Shown here in pieces: positions 42,686 to 53,124 of a stretch of 64,000 nt of DNA (position 1 is its first letter; each line of letters opens with the position of its first letter). The translations under genes and the position numbers were made by a program. The stretch is from assembly GCA_030272155.1 (NCBI GenBank), contig CP126194.1:1913501-1977500 (forward strand), given 5' to 3'. Source of the DNA: Tetradesmus obliquus. Its lineage: Eukaryota > Chlorophyta > Chlorophyceae > Sphaeropleales > Scenedesmaceae. A model generated the notes under the pieces. The model was not told the DNA's origin. It searched no databases and saw only the letters and a program-made list of their open reading frames with translations.

Positions 42686-43860
42686 GGGTGGTTGCTGGAG
42701 GGGCGCCACAGACAAATTGGTTGGTTGTATCGCAAGCATCACAAGGCACCGCAGGCAGTACAAAACCAATGGGTACACGTCTGTTGTTACAAAGGCGCGT
42801 CAATGCTTCGGAGCTGCAGTATGCACGCAAGCACCCCAGCAGCTGCTTGTCACTGTGTGAATCACCTGCCTGTGCTGTTTTGTGCAAAGCAGAAGGCGTT
42901 GCAGTGCAGGCTTCAGCAGGGCCGCCTGAGATTGCATGGACAAGGCTAACACATTCATTGATAACAAATAAGGGTCAGCCACAACTGCATTGCGTGATAC
43001 TGTGTGAAACTATAATACTGAAACTATAATACTGTCTAAAGCACTCACCTCAGTGAAGTAGGGCAGCGCCCCTACGTGGTCCAGGTGGAAGTGGCTGATG
43101 AACACGGCATCAATGGCAGCAGTGAAGTCGCCAGAGGGGCACAGCAGGCTGAAGTCGGGGAACCTGCAGCGCAACAACAAGCATATGCCACACGCATAGC
43201 CGTCATTTACTACTGTCCTGCAGCAACACGCCAGCACGTGACTTGCGGCCGCTTTGTCACCGCTGCGCCTGCGGCCGTTACCTACTCCATCACTCTGTGT
43301 CACTTCCAAACACGTCATGTGCACCTGCTGCTGCCCTGTGTCGCACTGCACATGTGGCTGTCACCTGCTGCCGTTACTCTGCCGTCACTTGGCGAACACT
43401 AGAGCTCTGCACTTGTCCTGGTAGCCAAGGATACCGGCTGTTGCTGTGCCCAATACATCATTGCACCTACTGCCAATGTATAGCAAAGAAGCAGGCTCAT
43501 CCCCATGTGCGCTAGTCCTGTTAGCCCAGGTGCATGCCACAAGCAAACATGAGCGTCTTGCCACCGCACCTGCTGCTGTCCTTTATCAACATGCTACCAC
43601 CACACCTGCTGCTGTAGCTCTGCTGCAGTCACTTTTCCAAACCTCACCCACCTGCGCTCGTCCTGGTAGCCCAGGTGCATGCCGCAGACCGACATGAGCG
43701 TCTTGCCGCCACAAGTGCTGCTGTGCTGTGTCAAGTTTCCAATGTCTCACAACCCACCTGCGCTCATCTTGGTAGCCCAGGTGCATGCCGCAGTCAAACA
43801 TGAGCGTCTTGCCTCCCAGCCGCACCACCACGCAGCTCTTGCCCACATCCTGGCCGGCGC
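36649..43860 (-). CDS. INTS11: Integrator subunit 11 / CPSF73-II-type RNA endonuclease
   Basis: Eleven exons: 43758-43860, 43049-43163, 42526-42605, 42132-42234, 41461-41560, 41002-41144, 40247-40360, 39325-39492, 38714-38827, 38275-38361 and 36649-37932, about 802 aa. A short first exon with the start (expected to end in a PLG-like motif before [10 protein letters not shown]) was not found. It is a metallo-beta-lactamase/beta-CASP nuclease that cleaves nascent snRNA and other transcripts. Landmarks: [33 protein letters not shown] (zinc ligands), [60 protein letters not shown] and VSAHADAKG. The VHGEPDKM and [11 protein letters not shown] region closes the conserved core. A C-terminal extension of over 300 residues contains several poly-Gln runs. 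Introns are full of partial copies of the neighbouring exons. Confidence 0.9.
38153..38500 (-). repeat. Both ends of INTS11 exon 38275-38361 duplicated
   Basis: On the plus strand 38155-38205 repeats the exon's donor side (CAGGCTTGTCTTGTCGACCA is shared with 38290-38310). About 38460-38500 repeats the acceptor side (CCCAGCGTGCC(A/G)GCAACCTG). So the real exon is flanked on each side by a partial copy of its nearest border. CAG runs at about 38366-38418 and 38492-38507 separate the upstream copies. Confidence 0.75.
39076..39185 (-). repeat. Duplicate of the 3' part of INTS11 exon 39325-39492
   Basis: It repeats the exon end and donor: [14 protein letters not shown] here against [14 protein letters not shown] in the exon, with the plus-strand TCACCGGCTG donor border in both. 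It lies about 230 bp downstream in the intron. Confidence 0.8.
39440..40085 (-). repeat. Six-copy in-frame array of an INTS11 exon start
   Basis: The real exon start (39440-39492, encoding [20 protein letters not shown]) is followed upstream by five more copies near 39569-39626, 39690-39740, 39834-39882, 39946-39990 and 40024-40077. Each has its own CTGCAG acceptor and is separated from the next by a CTG-type run of varying length. The frame stays open from 40053 through all copies into the exon body. So every acceptor from the second copy inward would give an in-frame protein with extra copies of the segment plus poly-Leu/Pro. Confidence 0.88.
40640..41295 (-). repeat. INTS11 exon 41002-41144 with flanking partial duplicates
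   Basis: About 40785-40850 repeats the donor side of the exon (shared plus-strand CTCACCGCTGCCATCATGCT), and 40640-40700 repeats the intron beyond it at 40918-40985. About 41221-41293 repeats the acceptor side (GGCGGTCTGGCACTGTGTTG is shared). The exon is thus bracketed by partial copies of itself. Confidence 0.8.
41930..41990 (-). repeat. Duplicate of the 3' end of INTS11 exon 42132-42234
   Basis: The stretch CTGTCTCCTGCAAGTCCAGC occurs in both places on the plus strand. It is followed by a donor-like GTGCAT equivalent to the exon's GTGCGG. It lies about 190 bp downstream in the next intron. Confidence 0.7.
42609..42683. repeat. CAG/CTG microsatellite abutting a 3' splice site
   Basis: About 25 uninterrupted CAG units (CTG on the INTS11 strand), the longest run in the window. 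It ends only a few bases before the acceptor of exon 42526-42605 and so takes the place of a normal polypyrimidine tract. Confidence 0.95.
43405..43760 (-). repeat. Tandem degenerate copies of an INTS11 exon end
   Basis: The donor end of exon 43758-43860 ([11 protein letters not shown]) recurs in the next intron at about 43651-43708 and 43508-43560, with a further remnant near 43415-43435. The plus-strand marker TAGCCCAGGTGCATGCC is shared by the first two copies and the exon. The copies lie in other frames and are diverged, consistent with older duplication. Confidence 0.8.
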
Positions 43861-44670
43861 CTGCACACACCAGCACACCGCGCACCAGCAAATTCCTCTA
43901 TGTACTTTCTTTACACACTCGAGCACCACTTTCTCACGGCATAAGCAGGCACAGGGTGTTACTTCTGCTGCCAGAGCAAAGGTTTGTTGCGAGGGTGGAT
44001 GAGCCTCTGAGGATTCAGGGACGTGTTGACACCATCTACAGATCAATGTAGGTTAGATTTGAGCAGCAAATGCAACAGGCTGTTGCTGCTGCATCAGATG
44101 GCTGGTCCTGCTGCTGGGTGTTGTGTTAGGTGCTGCTCTACAGCCCTCACCAAGGACCAGAACCCGCATCACGCAGCGCTTGGCAGCCTTTCAAAATCCA
44201 GACAGCTACAGTTGAGAAAACTATGTGCACATGTCAAACACGAGTACGATTGCTCTTGATGAACTCAAGCTGCGGATCACTGCTGCTGCTGCTGCTGCTT
44301 CTGCCGCTGCTGCTGCTGCTGCTGTTGCGCTCCTGGCCTGCAATCTATCCACAAGCACTTGACGTGCAACACAGATGACTGTCTTTGCTTGTAGGTACGT
44401 GCGTGTTTGCTTCCATAGTGACTCCGGAACCCTAGCTGCGAACCACCATGGCTGTGCGAGCGACAGGCCTTGTGTGGTGACTCAGCCAGATGCCCTGGTC
44501 CTTTCTAGCTTGCAGAAAGTTTTGCGATTTGTGGCTGTCCCTAGGCTGCCAATTCGTACGATCCCTTCAGCCTGACCAGTTGCAACCGCTGATTGGAACA
44601 GCACTCCTACTGCACCCTTTGGCCACAAGTAGCATGATCACGTTTTAAAGCGGCAGCTTAAATTGGTCGA
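43861..44670. other. Divergent intergenic region
   Basis: It lies between the leftward INTS11 gene and the rightward RRM-RING gene. The missing first INTS11 exon should be here, but no ATG followed by a phase-1 donor with the expected short leader was convincing. A CTG-rich stretch lies at 44280-44330. No TATA box stands out. Confidence 0.45.
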
Positions 44671-45294
44671 ATGTCGACACGATCAAGCAGGCTTCGTGCA
44701 AGCAGCTGGGAGGGCAGTAGCAGCCATGCCAGCAGCAGCAGTGGAAGAGTTGATCTGCACAATAAGCCACAGGACAATTCCTCCCCTGCACCTGGCGTAT
44801 GCATACAGGGCGTACCAAAGCATACTACATCGAGGGAGCTGCAGGGCCTGCTTGCTGCCTATGGCGTTAGCAGTGTGCGGGTGTTAGAGAGACTTCAGCA
44901 TGGCACCAACATTGCGTTCGTGGAATTCCACGAAGCAGATGCAGCACAACAGGTGGGTTTCTTTATGGTGTGTGTTGTCGATTTTGACTCTAGCAAGGTG
45001 TGCAAGCCTTGTGCTGGTACTGGCACACTGTGCCAGGCAATTGCTGCATGCAAGGCATACCTCGGACAATCGCATAATTTACATGTGCATCAAATCTGAA
45101 CCACCACAGGATTGGGCTTCGAGACTACACACTTAGATCCTTGCTGCAAACTATTTAACATCCTTATCTGGTACTGTTGTGATATCCTTACCTGGTGCTG
45201 CATCAGGTTCTGGCAGACTATGCTCCCCAGCAGCTGTACGTTGGAGACACAGCTGTTACACTACGGCCCAAGCAACGCCTGCCTCGCTCACAGC

Positions 45295-45366
<72 letters not shown>

Positions 45367-45477
45367 TGGAGCAGCCCCAACGCCGGCGGCGCCACCGGGG
45401 CGGCCGGAAGCATCGGCGGCATGGGGCTCCGTCTGCAGCAGGCAAGGATGGGCATGAGGCTACGCGGCGGCCAATGC

Positions 45478-45527
<50 letters not shown>

Positions 45528-47261
45528 CCCAGCAGCAGACGCAACAGCAATAGCGGGGAATGGCACACAGCAGCTGCAACAGCAGCAGCTACCAGCAGCA
45601 GCATGCCTCTGCGGGCGACTGCACCCAGCACTGCCACTGCTCCTAGCTACTCCCAGGTCGCTGCTGGTGCAGCCGCGTCAATGCATGCTAACACGGCCGC
45701 AGCGGCTGCTGCAGCCGCTCCTGACTCTGCCGGCAGTTTGACTTGCAGGATACAGCAGATGTACCCCTTCCAGCCACATGGGCAGCCGGGGGCCGATGCA
45801 GCAGCAGCTGTTGATGCGGCTCTGCTGGAGTTTGATGGTGTGGCTGCTCAAGGTAACATGCAGCAGCAGCAGCACCACCACCATCACCAGCTGCCATGGC
45901 AGCAGCAGCAGGTAGGAGCTAAGATCGCCTTCACTGTCAGCTGCTGCTCCTACTGCTAGCTGCCGTAGTCTTTGTCTTTGTCACTGCCAATTGATGCTGA
46001 TTGACATTCAAGAATTTTCCTGGACAGCATGTTTTGACCACGTTGGCACTTGTGTCAGCTCCACCAGTTATGCCCTTGCTCCCCCGCCTGTCGTAGCTGC
46101 GTGGTCTGCTGCATGTCACTTGCTTGGCAGTAGCTGCTGCGCAGCGTAACCAGCTGACCTGCTGGGGATGTTGCCTTTGGATGTCTGCTGTCTGCTGTCT
46201 TTGGATGTCTGCTCTCTGCTGTCTATCAAGGTCTGCTGTCTGCTGTCCTGCAGAAGGGCAGCACTGACCCCTCAGTCCCACCACCAACAGCAGCGGAGGC
46301 AGCAGAACCAGCAGCAGCAGCGGCAACAGCGGCAACTGCAGCTGCTCTCCTTGTGTTTCCACCACCCCTGGTAGGCTCATCTGCAGCCATGGCTGCTTGG
46401 CCTACCTTTGGCAGTAGCAACAACATCTACACTGCAACTGCCACTCCCGCCAACAGCAGCAGCAGGCGCCCGCCTCTACACCAACCAGAATCGCACACTA
46501 ACTACCAGCCAGCAGCAGAAGCAACTTCAGCAGCAGCAGCACCCCCAACAGCAGCAGCACCCTCGGCAGCAGCAGCAGCAACCTCGGCAGCAGCAGCAGC
46601 AGCAGCAGAGCCATGGTGGCTGCCATCCTCAGGGGCGCTGCTGCCACCACCAGTGCTGCCATCCCCTGGGGTGCGTCGCCCTCCACCTGGCTTCCCTACC
46701 CTGCCAATGCAGCAGCCACTGCCGCTGCCGTCACATGCACACGCGGCAATGCAAGCAGCAGCAGCACCAGCAGTAGCAGCACAGCCAGCGGCCAGCTACA
46801 GCGCCCCACTACCTGCAGCACCAGCACACACCTCACACCCTCCAACACGTGCTGCAGACACCAGCACTGCCGTAGACGCGGCGCTCTGCAGCAGCAGCAG
46901 CAGTGTTCCAATGTACGATGCCAGCACAGAACACCGGCATACCCTCTGGCGCGGCAGCGCACAGCAAATGCACTCTGCTCAGCATGAGGCGCAGCACCAA
47001 GCAGCAGCGCTTTGCGAGGCTGCTGTAGTGTTCCAGCAGCTGGCAGAGCTGCAGCTGCTGCACCAGAAGCTCAGCCACTGCCTGCTGTGCCTGACGCAGC
47101 CGCGCAGCGCTGTGCTGCTGCCCTGCAAGCACTTGGCTGTGTGCAACGGCTGCTGTGAGGTGCTGACTGCAGGAGCAGCGGCAGGGGAGGCAGCTGGGCA
47201 GTGCCCGCTGTGTGGGGAGCAGGTGCTTGACGGGATTGAAGGCGTGATGCTGCCAACGTGA
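44671..47261 (+). CDS. RRM and C3HC4-type RING domain protein
   Basis: Three phase-0 exons, 44671-44952, 45207-45911 and 46254-47261, total 1,995 nt and encode 664 aa. Residues about 42-120 form an RNA recognition motif: GVCIQGVPKHTTSRELQGLL near the start, NIAFVEFHEADAAQQVLADY in the middle and LYVGDTAVTLRPKQR at the end. The middle is disordered with two long CAG tracts (poly-Gln at 45299-45365, then poly-Ser at 45480-45525), a His run and Ala/Pro-rich sequence. The C-terminus has CLLCLTQPRSAVLLPCKHLAVC followed by CCEVL and CPLC, a RING of the small C3HC4 class found in E3 ligases. The order RRM then RING suggests an RNA-binding ubiquitin ligase, similar in logic to MEX-3 (KH then RING) or CNOT4 (RING then RRM). 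That function is inferred. Confidence 0.85.
45299..45365 (+). repeat. CAG tract encoding poly-Gln
   Basis: About 22 pure CAG units lie within the second exon of the RRM-RING gene, just after the RRM. A shorter AGC-frame run follows at 45480-45525 and encodes poly-Ser. Purity suggests length variation between strains. Confidence 0.95.
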
Positions 47262-47337
47262 AGTGGCTGGGAACATGGGAGGATGCTGAGACAAGGCTCT
47301 GGGCAAGTGAAGTAGAGTCAGAGGGTGTGGGGCTTTG

Positions 47338-47443
47338 TCAGTTGTTGACTGCAGCAACAGGGGCAGGGGAAGCAGCTGGGCAGTGCCCGCTGTGTGGAGC
47401 ACATGTGCTTGACAACATCGAAGGCGTGATGCTGCCGACTTGA
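47338..47443 (+). repeat. Tandem duplicate of the RING gene's 3' end
   Basis: It repeats 47155-47262: AAGQCPLCGAHVLDNIEGVM here against AAGQCPLCGEQVLDGIEGVM in the gene, including the stop. It lies in the 3' flank about 75 bp beyond the real stop and has no start or upstream RING half. It is non-functional as a gene unless read through. Confidence 0.8.
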
Positions 47444-47813
47444 AACAGCCTGAGCAAGCAGCTTGGCAAGCGAAAGGGTGTTGCGCTACGTTTGAGGTGG
47501 CAAGGCGCTTGGCACGGCATTATCGCATCGCCCTAGGGTTGAACGCTTGCCAGAGCGCATGCGCTGCAGGGTGTATGGCTTTGTCAGTTGTAGTAGTGGT
47601 TGGGCATCAGCCCTGTATGTTATACAAGCTAAGGTTGCCACGCTTCAATGCTCCACTAAATTGATGCTGTTGTCTAGATGCTGTTTCTCGTCGTTTCCTA
47701 CAGTGTTGATAACTTTCGCGTGTGATCACAGCAAGTTGTACCTCTGCTGTTGGGTCCATCCTGTCTGTGCTTGATCAAGCAGCTCACAAGGAGTTATTCT
47801 GGGAATCTCTAAA

Positions 47814-49221
47814 ATGCAGTCTTATGCATCGCGTCAATGCGCGGGTGAGGGGACTGGAGCTGTGATGAACTTTAGCAGGAAAGGCACACACTCGGTCACT
47901 GTGCAAGCTGAGCTGTACGTTTGCTCGTTCTTGCAGCAGGACGCGTCTCAGTCGCTCAGACAAAGGCTGTGTTCAGGCCCGCCGTGGCAGCACGTAGGCC
48001 ATGCAGGGTGCAAGCGGTGAGTGACCCTCACCACACACACACCCACTGCTGTGCTTCAACCTGCTTTCTGCCCCTGAATCTATCTTGCTTCGCTAACCAT
48101 CGCTCTAGTATACCTGAACAACTTGCATGACAGCAGCAGTGGCAAGCTAGAGGGCTGTGCCTTGCTGCATGCATCCAGCGTGACAGCAATGCCAGCAGCA
48201 GAGGACCCTGCTGTGCAACATGCATCCGCATGCCGCTGCGCTTTACCCACACAGCACTCAATCCTCCCTCACCCAAACTACTTGCATACATTCAACCGCA
48301 CTGCTGCAGCTGTGGGGCAACAAGAACAAGACAACCAGCAGCAAGGCTGCACCCCCCAAGCGTGCCACTGTGATCCCAGAGCCCTCACTCAATGTGCCAC
48401 TGGGCCTGCTGGCTATCAGTGGCCTCTCAGCATACGAGGGAGTGACCCCGCTGGCGGTGATTGCAGGGATCCTGGGCGTATTTTTGTCAATCCAGTCAAC
48501 ACGCGTCAAGTGAGGGCTGGCAGAGTAGCTAGTAGCAGCGCACCTAGCTGTGCGCTGCAAGCCACTGGTTGCACTCTGTCAGAAGCATGATCAGGTGTTC
48601 CCAGATTTTCCGTATGCCAGGGTGCACTTGTATGCACAGCCGAAGATGGTGTATTGGTGTGGGTGCATCTGGGAGCGCCCACAAGCATGGCAGCATGCCA
48701 CCTGCATCGCTTGTTCAGCACAGCACTCACACAGTCTGATACCAAACCTGCCACCTTCATCCTTTTCGATAAGTTGCATACTAGATCAAAACGCGTTGAT
48801 GGCATCCTGACGGTTCATGCGTTATGCGGCTGTCTGAATCGACTCCCTGCCACTGCGCTGTGCTGCTGCCCACTGCCGCCTGCAGGTTTGTGTTTGACGA
48901 CGACTCCCTGGAGGTGGTCATTGCAGGAAAAGAGGAGCAGGAGACAGAGAATGCATTTGTCGGCGGCCGCAACCGCTGGCGTTATGACACCTTTGTCAAC
49001 TGGGAGCTGTGGTGGCCCGGCTTTCCAATCCTGGTGTACTTCAAGGTGCGAAGTTCACACTGGCTTTGTGTGTTTGTGACATGATGATGATGCATTTGCT
49101 GCTGTTCTCGGCTTGCACCTTGCAGGGGGCACGGCAAAGTAAGGTTGCAGAGGTGCAATGTTTACAGTCTCCTGCAGAGATGGCTCTATGGGTTGACAGC
49201 ATCGGCAGCAAATGACGGAAG

Positions 49222-49254
<33 letters not shown>

Positions 49255-49376
49255 AGGAGACCCAGACCAAGCCCGCGGGCCAGATCCACTTCTTCCCCGT
49301 CATCTTCAACGGCAGGCAGCTGTATGACGTGATGGTGGAGCGCTGCGGGCCCAGCCAGAACAGCATGCCAAAGTAA
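47814..49376 (+). CDS. Plastid-targeted membrane protein, DUF3119-like
   Basis: Five exons, 47814-47844, 47940-48016, 48310-48509, 48886-49045 and 49257-49376, total 588 nt and encode 195 aa. The leader MQSYASRQCAGRVSVAQTKA continues with Arg/Ala-rich sequence, a typical chloroplast transit peptide. The mature part has two closely spaced hydrophobic segments (PLGLLAISGLSAYEG, PLAVIAGILGVFLSI). A conserved soluble region follows: FVFDDDSLEVVIAGKEEQET, NAFVGGRNRWRYDTFVNWEL and IHFFPVIFNGRQLYDVMVER. I recall this pattern from the cyanobacterial/plant DUF3119 family, but the family name is a recollection, not a search result. Biochemical role is unknown. A (CTG)8-9 run directly precedes the last acceptor. 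Confidence 0.75.
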
Positions 49377-51078
49377 ATATGGGACTAAACACGTAATCAG
49401 ATGGTTCTGAGCCTGCAGGCAGCTGCAGCCTACAGGCAGCTGTCAAACAGCGCAATGGGGTTCCAGCAATGCAGCTACCATGCTCTGCAGAGAGGAGCAC
49501 GGGTCAGGGCAGCTGGCGAGGGCCAGGCCGCAGCATAGCATGGCGACAGCCAAGTGCAGCAGTGGTGTTGCTTGCAGAGGCACGCATATCAGCACGTTTG
49601 GCACTGCTTGCAGAGGATGCAGAGCAGCACGTTTGGCACTTCAATTGTCGCAGCATTGCAGCAGCGGGGGCAAGCTTCCCGTGCGGAGCAACAGTTGGGC
49701 TCGGCACTGACTTGGAGCAGCATTAGCACCACTGCATCATGATGCTGGCGTGGCATGGGGCAAGCGCATTTGCAGATGACAAGGCTTTCTGTTGTGTCAT
49801 TCATCAAACACGTGCGCGCATGTTGATTTGAACCTGAGTTTACCATTGCAGAAGATCTGCTGTGTAGGTGGCAGCAGGTTTTGTCAAGTGCTCTGCTGAA
49901 TGCAGTGCAAACCGTTTGGGGGCGGATTAGTTGTAGCTGAGACACCCAGTTCATCTGTGGAGGGGTGCCAATCGCTTACCGGGGGTCAGCTAGGCAACAG
50001 GGGTTGCTTTTAAAAAGTCGCTTGCCGCTTCACCCCCCTCCCCTGTGAGGCTTTCACTGTACTGTTCAGTGTGTTGACCGGCAGTGACCAGTTCGCTTTC
50101 CGCTTACCCCCCCTCAAGCACAGCAGACCTGCCCTCGCTGGTCGCTTACCCCCCGTACAAACGAACTGGGTGTCTCAGCTTCAACTAAACCGCCCCCTTT
50201 GTGGGACACAGTATGACGCTACAGTGTCACTGACGATGCTGCCAGACACATGCCGTGCAACATCTTGGCTTCAAATTTTGCAATACAAGCCTGGCAGACA
50301 CGCATTTGTGAATCTCGTTTCCCTTACGGCTTCGTGCAACGGCAGCAAGGGTTGCTGACGTGATCAGTGACCTGCCAGGCTGGTGTGCACTGCAACTCAG
50401 CTGCTCAGTCACTGACTGTTAAACAGGTCGGTCGACCGTCACATCGAGTATGTAAAACTTTCACGTAAGGTCTTGCGTTTAACAGCTAACATCAACAAAG
50501 CTGGTGCTTGCATTTGCGCCTGCACGCTTATTCAGCTGCCAGCTGCACAATGAAGAGCAGCGTGCGCAACCCTTGAATTAGCACCAAGGCTCAGGTGAGC
50601 AGCACACCACTAAAACGAACACATATCGTGTGCATCACTGTTATCGTGCCTGCTGGCACTATGACGACGTCCTGTGAAACGCGCCCGGCCTGTGCCTGGC
50701 AGTTCTGCCCTTTGTCTAGTTATTGGCACCTTCAAGCAGCCTTGCAGCACGGTCGGAAACAACCACGTGAATCATGTGATATGGTTTTGCATGGACGTTG
50801 GATCCGATGGCGGTGGGAAGACGCTGACACCACCACTGTCAGTGTGGGCCAGTGTCACCTGCTCACCCGCAACTGCAGGCATTGTCAGGTGCACATGTTT
50901 GTGCTCTGGACGCAGCAGCAAGTAGGACACGTTGTTTCTGGCCTGCTGCCACCTGTGTACTTGCGGTTTCAGGGCAACAGCACCCAACAACAGTGCTTGC
51001 GCCCCTCCTTCACCCTTGGAACGGGACCCATCGCACAGCTAGCTGCCAAGGCGCATAAACGTGCGGCCCGGTCCATGC
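49377..51078. other. Intergenic region with a small inverted-repeat element
   Basis: Apart from the element at 49917-50203, nothing codes convincingly. A 192-codon open frame at 50595-51173 overlaps the metalloprotease signal-peptide exon in another frame and is judged spurious. Confidence 0.5.
49917..50203. mobile_element. Short MITE-like inverted-repeat element
   Basis: Imperfect inverted repeats of about 42 bp, with core AGCTGAGACACCCAGTTC, bound a 287-bp segment (left arm 49917-49958, right arm about 50157-50203). The interior has three or four direct copies of a TCGCTTACCCCC-like motif, near 49974, 50100 and 50142, with a variant near 50021. No coding capacity or sure target duplication was seen. 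Confidence 0.65.
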
Positions 51079-52221
51079 ATGAGGGCCCCAATGCTGGTGC
51101 TGCTGGTGCTGGTGCACCAGGCGCTGCTTGCTGCTGCAGCAGTGCCGCGGCTCTTCGTGCTGCTGCCTGCTGACGAGGTGGCTGCTGCTGCTGCCCCAGT
51201 GCTTCCAGAAGATGTGGAGGTGGTGACTACTGCTTCTGCTGGTGAGTTGCATAACATGGGACATGCAATGGAATTCCTTCATGGGCACAAAGTTTGCGGG
51301 ACACACCTGTTGCAGAGCTTCAACTTAGTAGAATCACATAAAATATGCAGCCCACCATGATGGCACAGTATGTGCTAGCAGTCATTGCTTGGCCCTCTTC
51401 TACAGCAGGCACTGCAGCAAACACCTGCTGCACCAACAGCTGTTGCTGGCTGCTGTGTAGGCCATGACAACTGCTGTTGAGCAGCAAGCAGACACCTTGC
51501 AGTGGAGCATCAGCACACTGTTGCTGCACCCTTAGGCTGTTGATCCAGAGAAACCCCGCTAGCTCTGTTTGGCTGAACTGCTGCTGCATGCAGGTGGCCG
51601 CACTGCTCCCAATGTCATGACCGCCATGATCAACCAAGAGCTGCTGTTGCAGGCCAACACGCTCGTGCAGGTGATCACCTCATCAAATAGCTTGAGCCTG
51701 CTCTTATGACGGTGCTGCACGCACCCGGCAATGCTTCCGTAGCCCAGCAGTACTACTTACACATCGCTGCAGGGCTAGCTTCACAATCTTCCAAGGATGA
51801 AGACTTACCCACTGTGTGCTTGTTGGTGCCGGGTTTGGCCTTGCTCATCCTGCAGCTGGACCTGCCGGGACTCTCCAGGGCTATCCGTGTGAAGTGGCAA
51901 CCCACAGCTGTCACAGCAACAGCACGCAGCCGGATAGCCGCAGTACCAGCCACTGCTGCCAGTGTTGGCGAAGTGCAGGGCCTGCCTGGACCTCTGAGCT
52001 TTGTGGGCATGGTGACTGGTGGTGCACACAAAAAGGCAGTGTATGGTGACATCCGCTTTTTCGACCGTGCCACCAAGGCGATACGGTCATACAGGGTCAT
52101 GCCCGCTGGCGCCACAGCAGCCGGCAACACCACCTACACCATTGTTGAATACAGGGAGCCTAATGGCACACGTCATTTCGTCAGACCCCGCAGCCCAGCT
52201 TCGCCTGTGACCTTGGAGGCT

Positions 52222-52260
<39 letters not shown>

Positions 52261-53060
52261 CCAGCAGCAGCGCTAGCACCAGCAGCAACAGCAGCAGCAG
52301 CGTCAGAGGCTTATTTCCAGGGGCCACCTGCAGCACCCGCCACAATACCAGCTGTAGGCACTTCAGCTGGGCTGCCAGCTGCAGCATCCTCGGGTGTTAG
52401 CACAGGCCAGAGGCGCAGGCTACAGCAGACGGCACCTGTTATTCAGGACCTGCTGATTGCATACACCCCAGCAGCAGGTGGGTTTGCGCTTCAGATCTCC
52501 GGTCCGCACCTTGTCTCATAGTGTTATCAGAACCAATGCAAGAGCAAGGTGCGATCTCAGCCCCGTGGCGACCGCGCGGCACACAGCCGTTCTTGCATGC
52601 AGGTTCTCCATCTGCGGCGGATACTTTACCTATTTGTCTGTCCAGGTGGCCTGCACGCGCTGTTCTACTGCATCTGATTTAAAGAGCCTCACACACGTGC
52701 ATGTTGTGTCTGCGCTGCTTGCAGCTTCAGCAGCTGGAGGCGATGCTGGCATTAAGGCACAGGCTGAGCTAGCTGTGATGCGCACAAACAAGGTAAGGAC
52801 AGTGAGCGACTACCCAGGCGACTCTGCAGCTCCTGGTAAGTTAAGGCTAAGAGGGTGTGTGTGGCCAGGGGCAACAATTTGAGGACAGCTTTGTGCTGCC
52901 TGCATGCTCCAGGCTGCTACTAGGCACGAGCTTGGCAGGCAAAAAGTGCACGCTGCTCTACAACTTTCGGTGTTTAGTGTAACTAGTAACCTGAATTACT
53001 TCAGGCGGCTGGAGTGATCAGCTGGCAAGTCTGCATGCCCAGTGAACACTGCCCTGAGCA

Positions 53061-53124
<64 letters not shown>

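Noticed and set aside
50595-51173. 192-codon plus-strand frame upstream of the metalloprotease
   Set aside because: It overlaps the signal-peptide exon in a different frame, has biased composition near its end and no recognisable motif.
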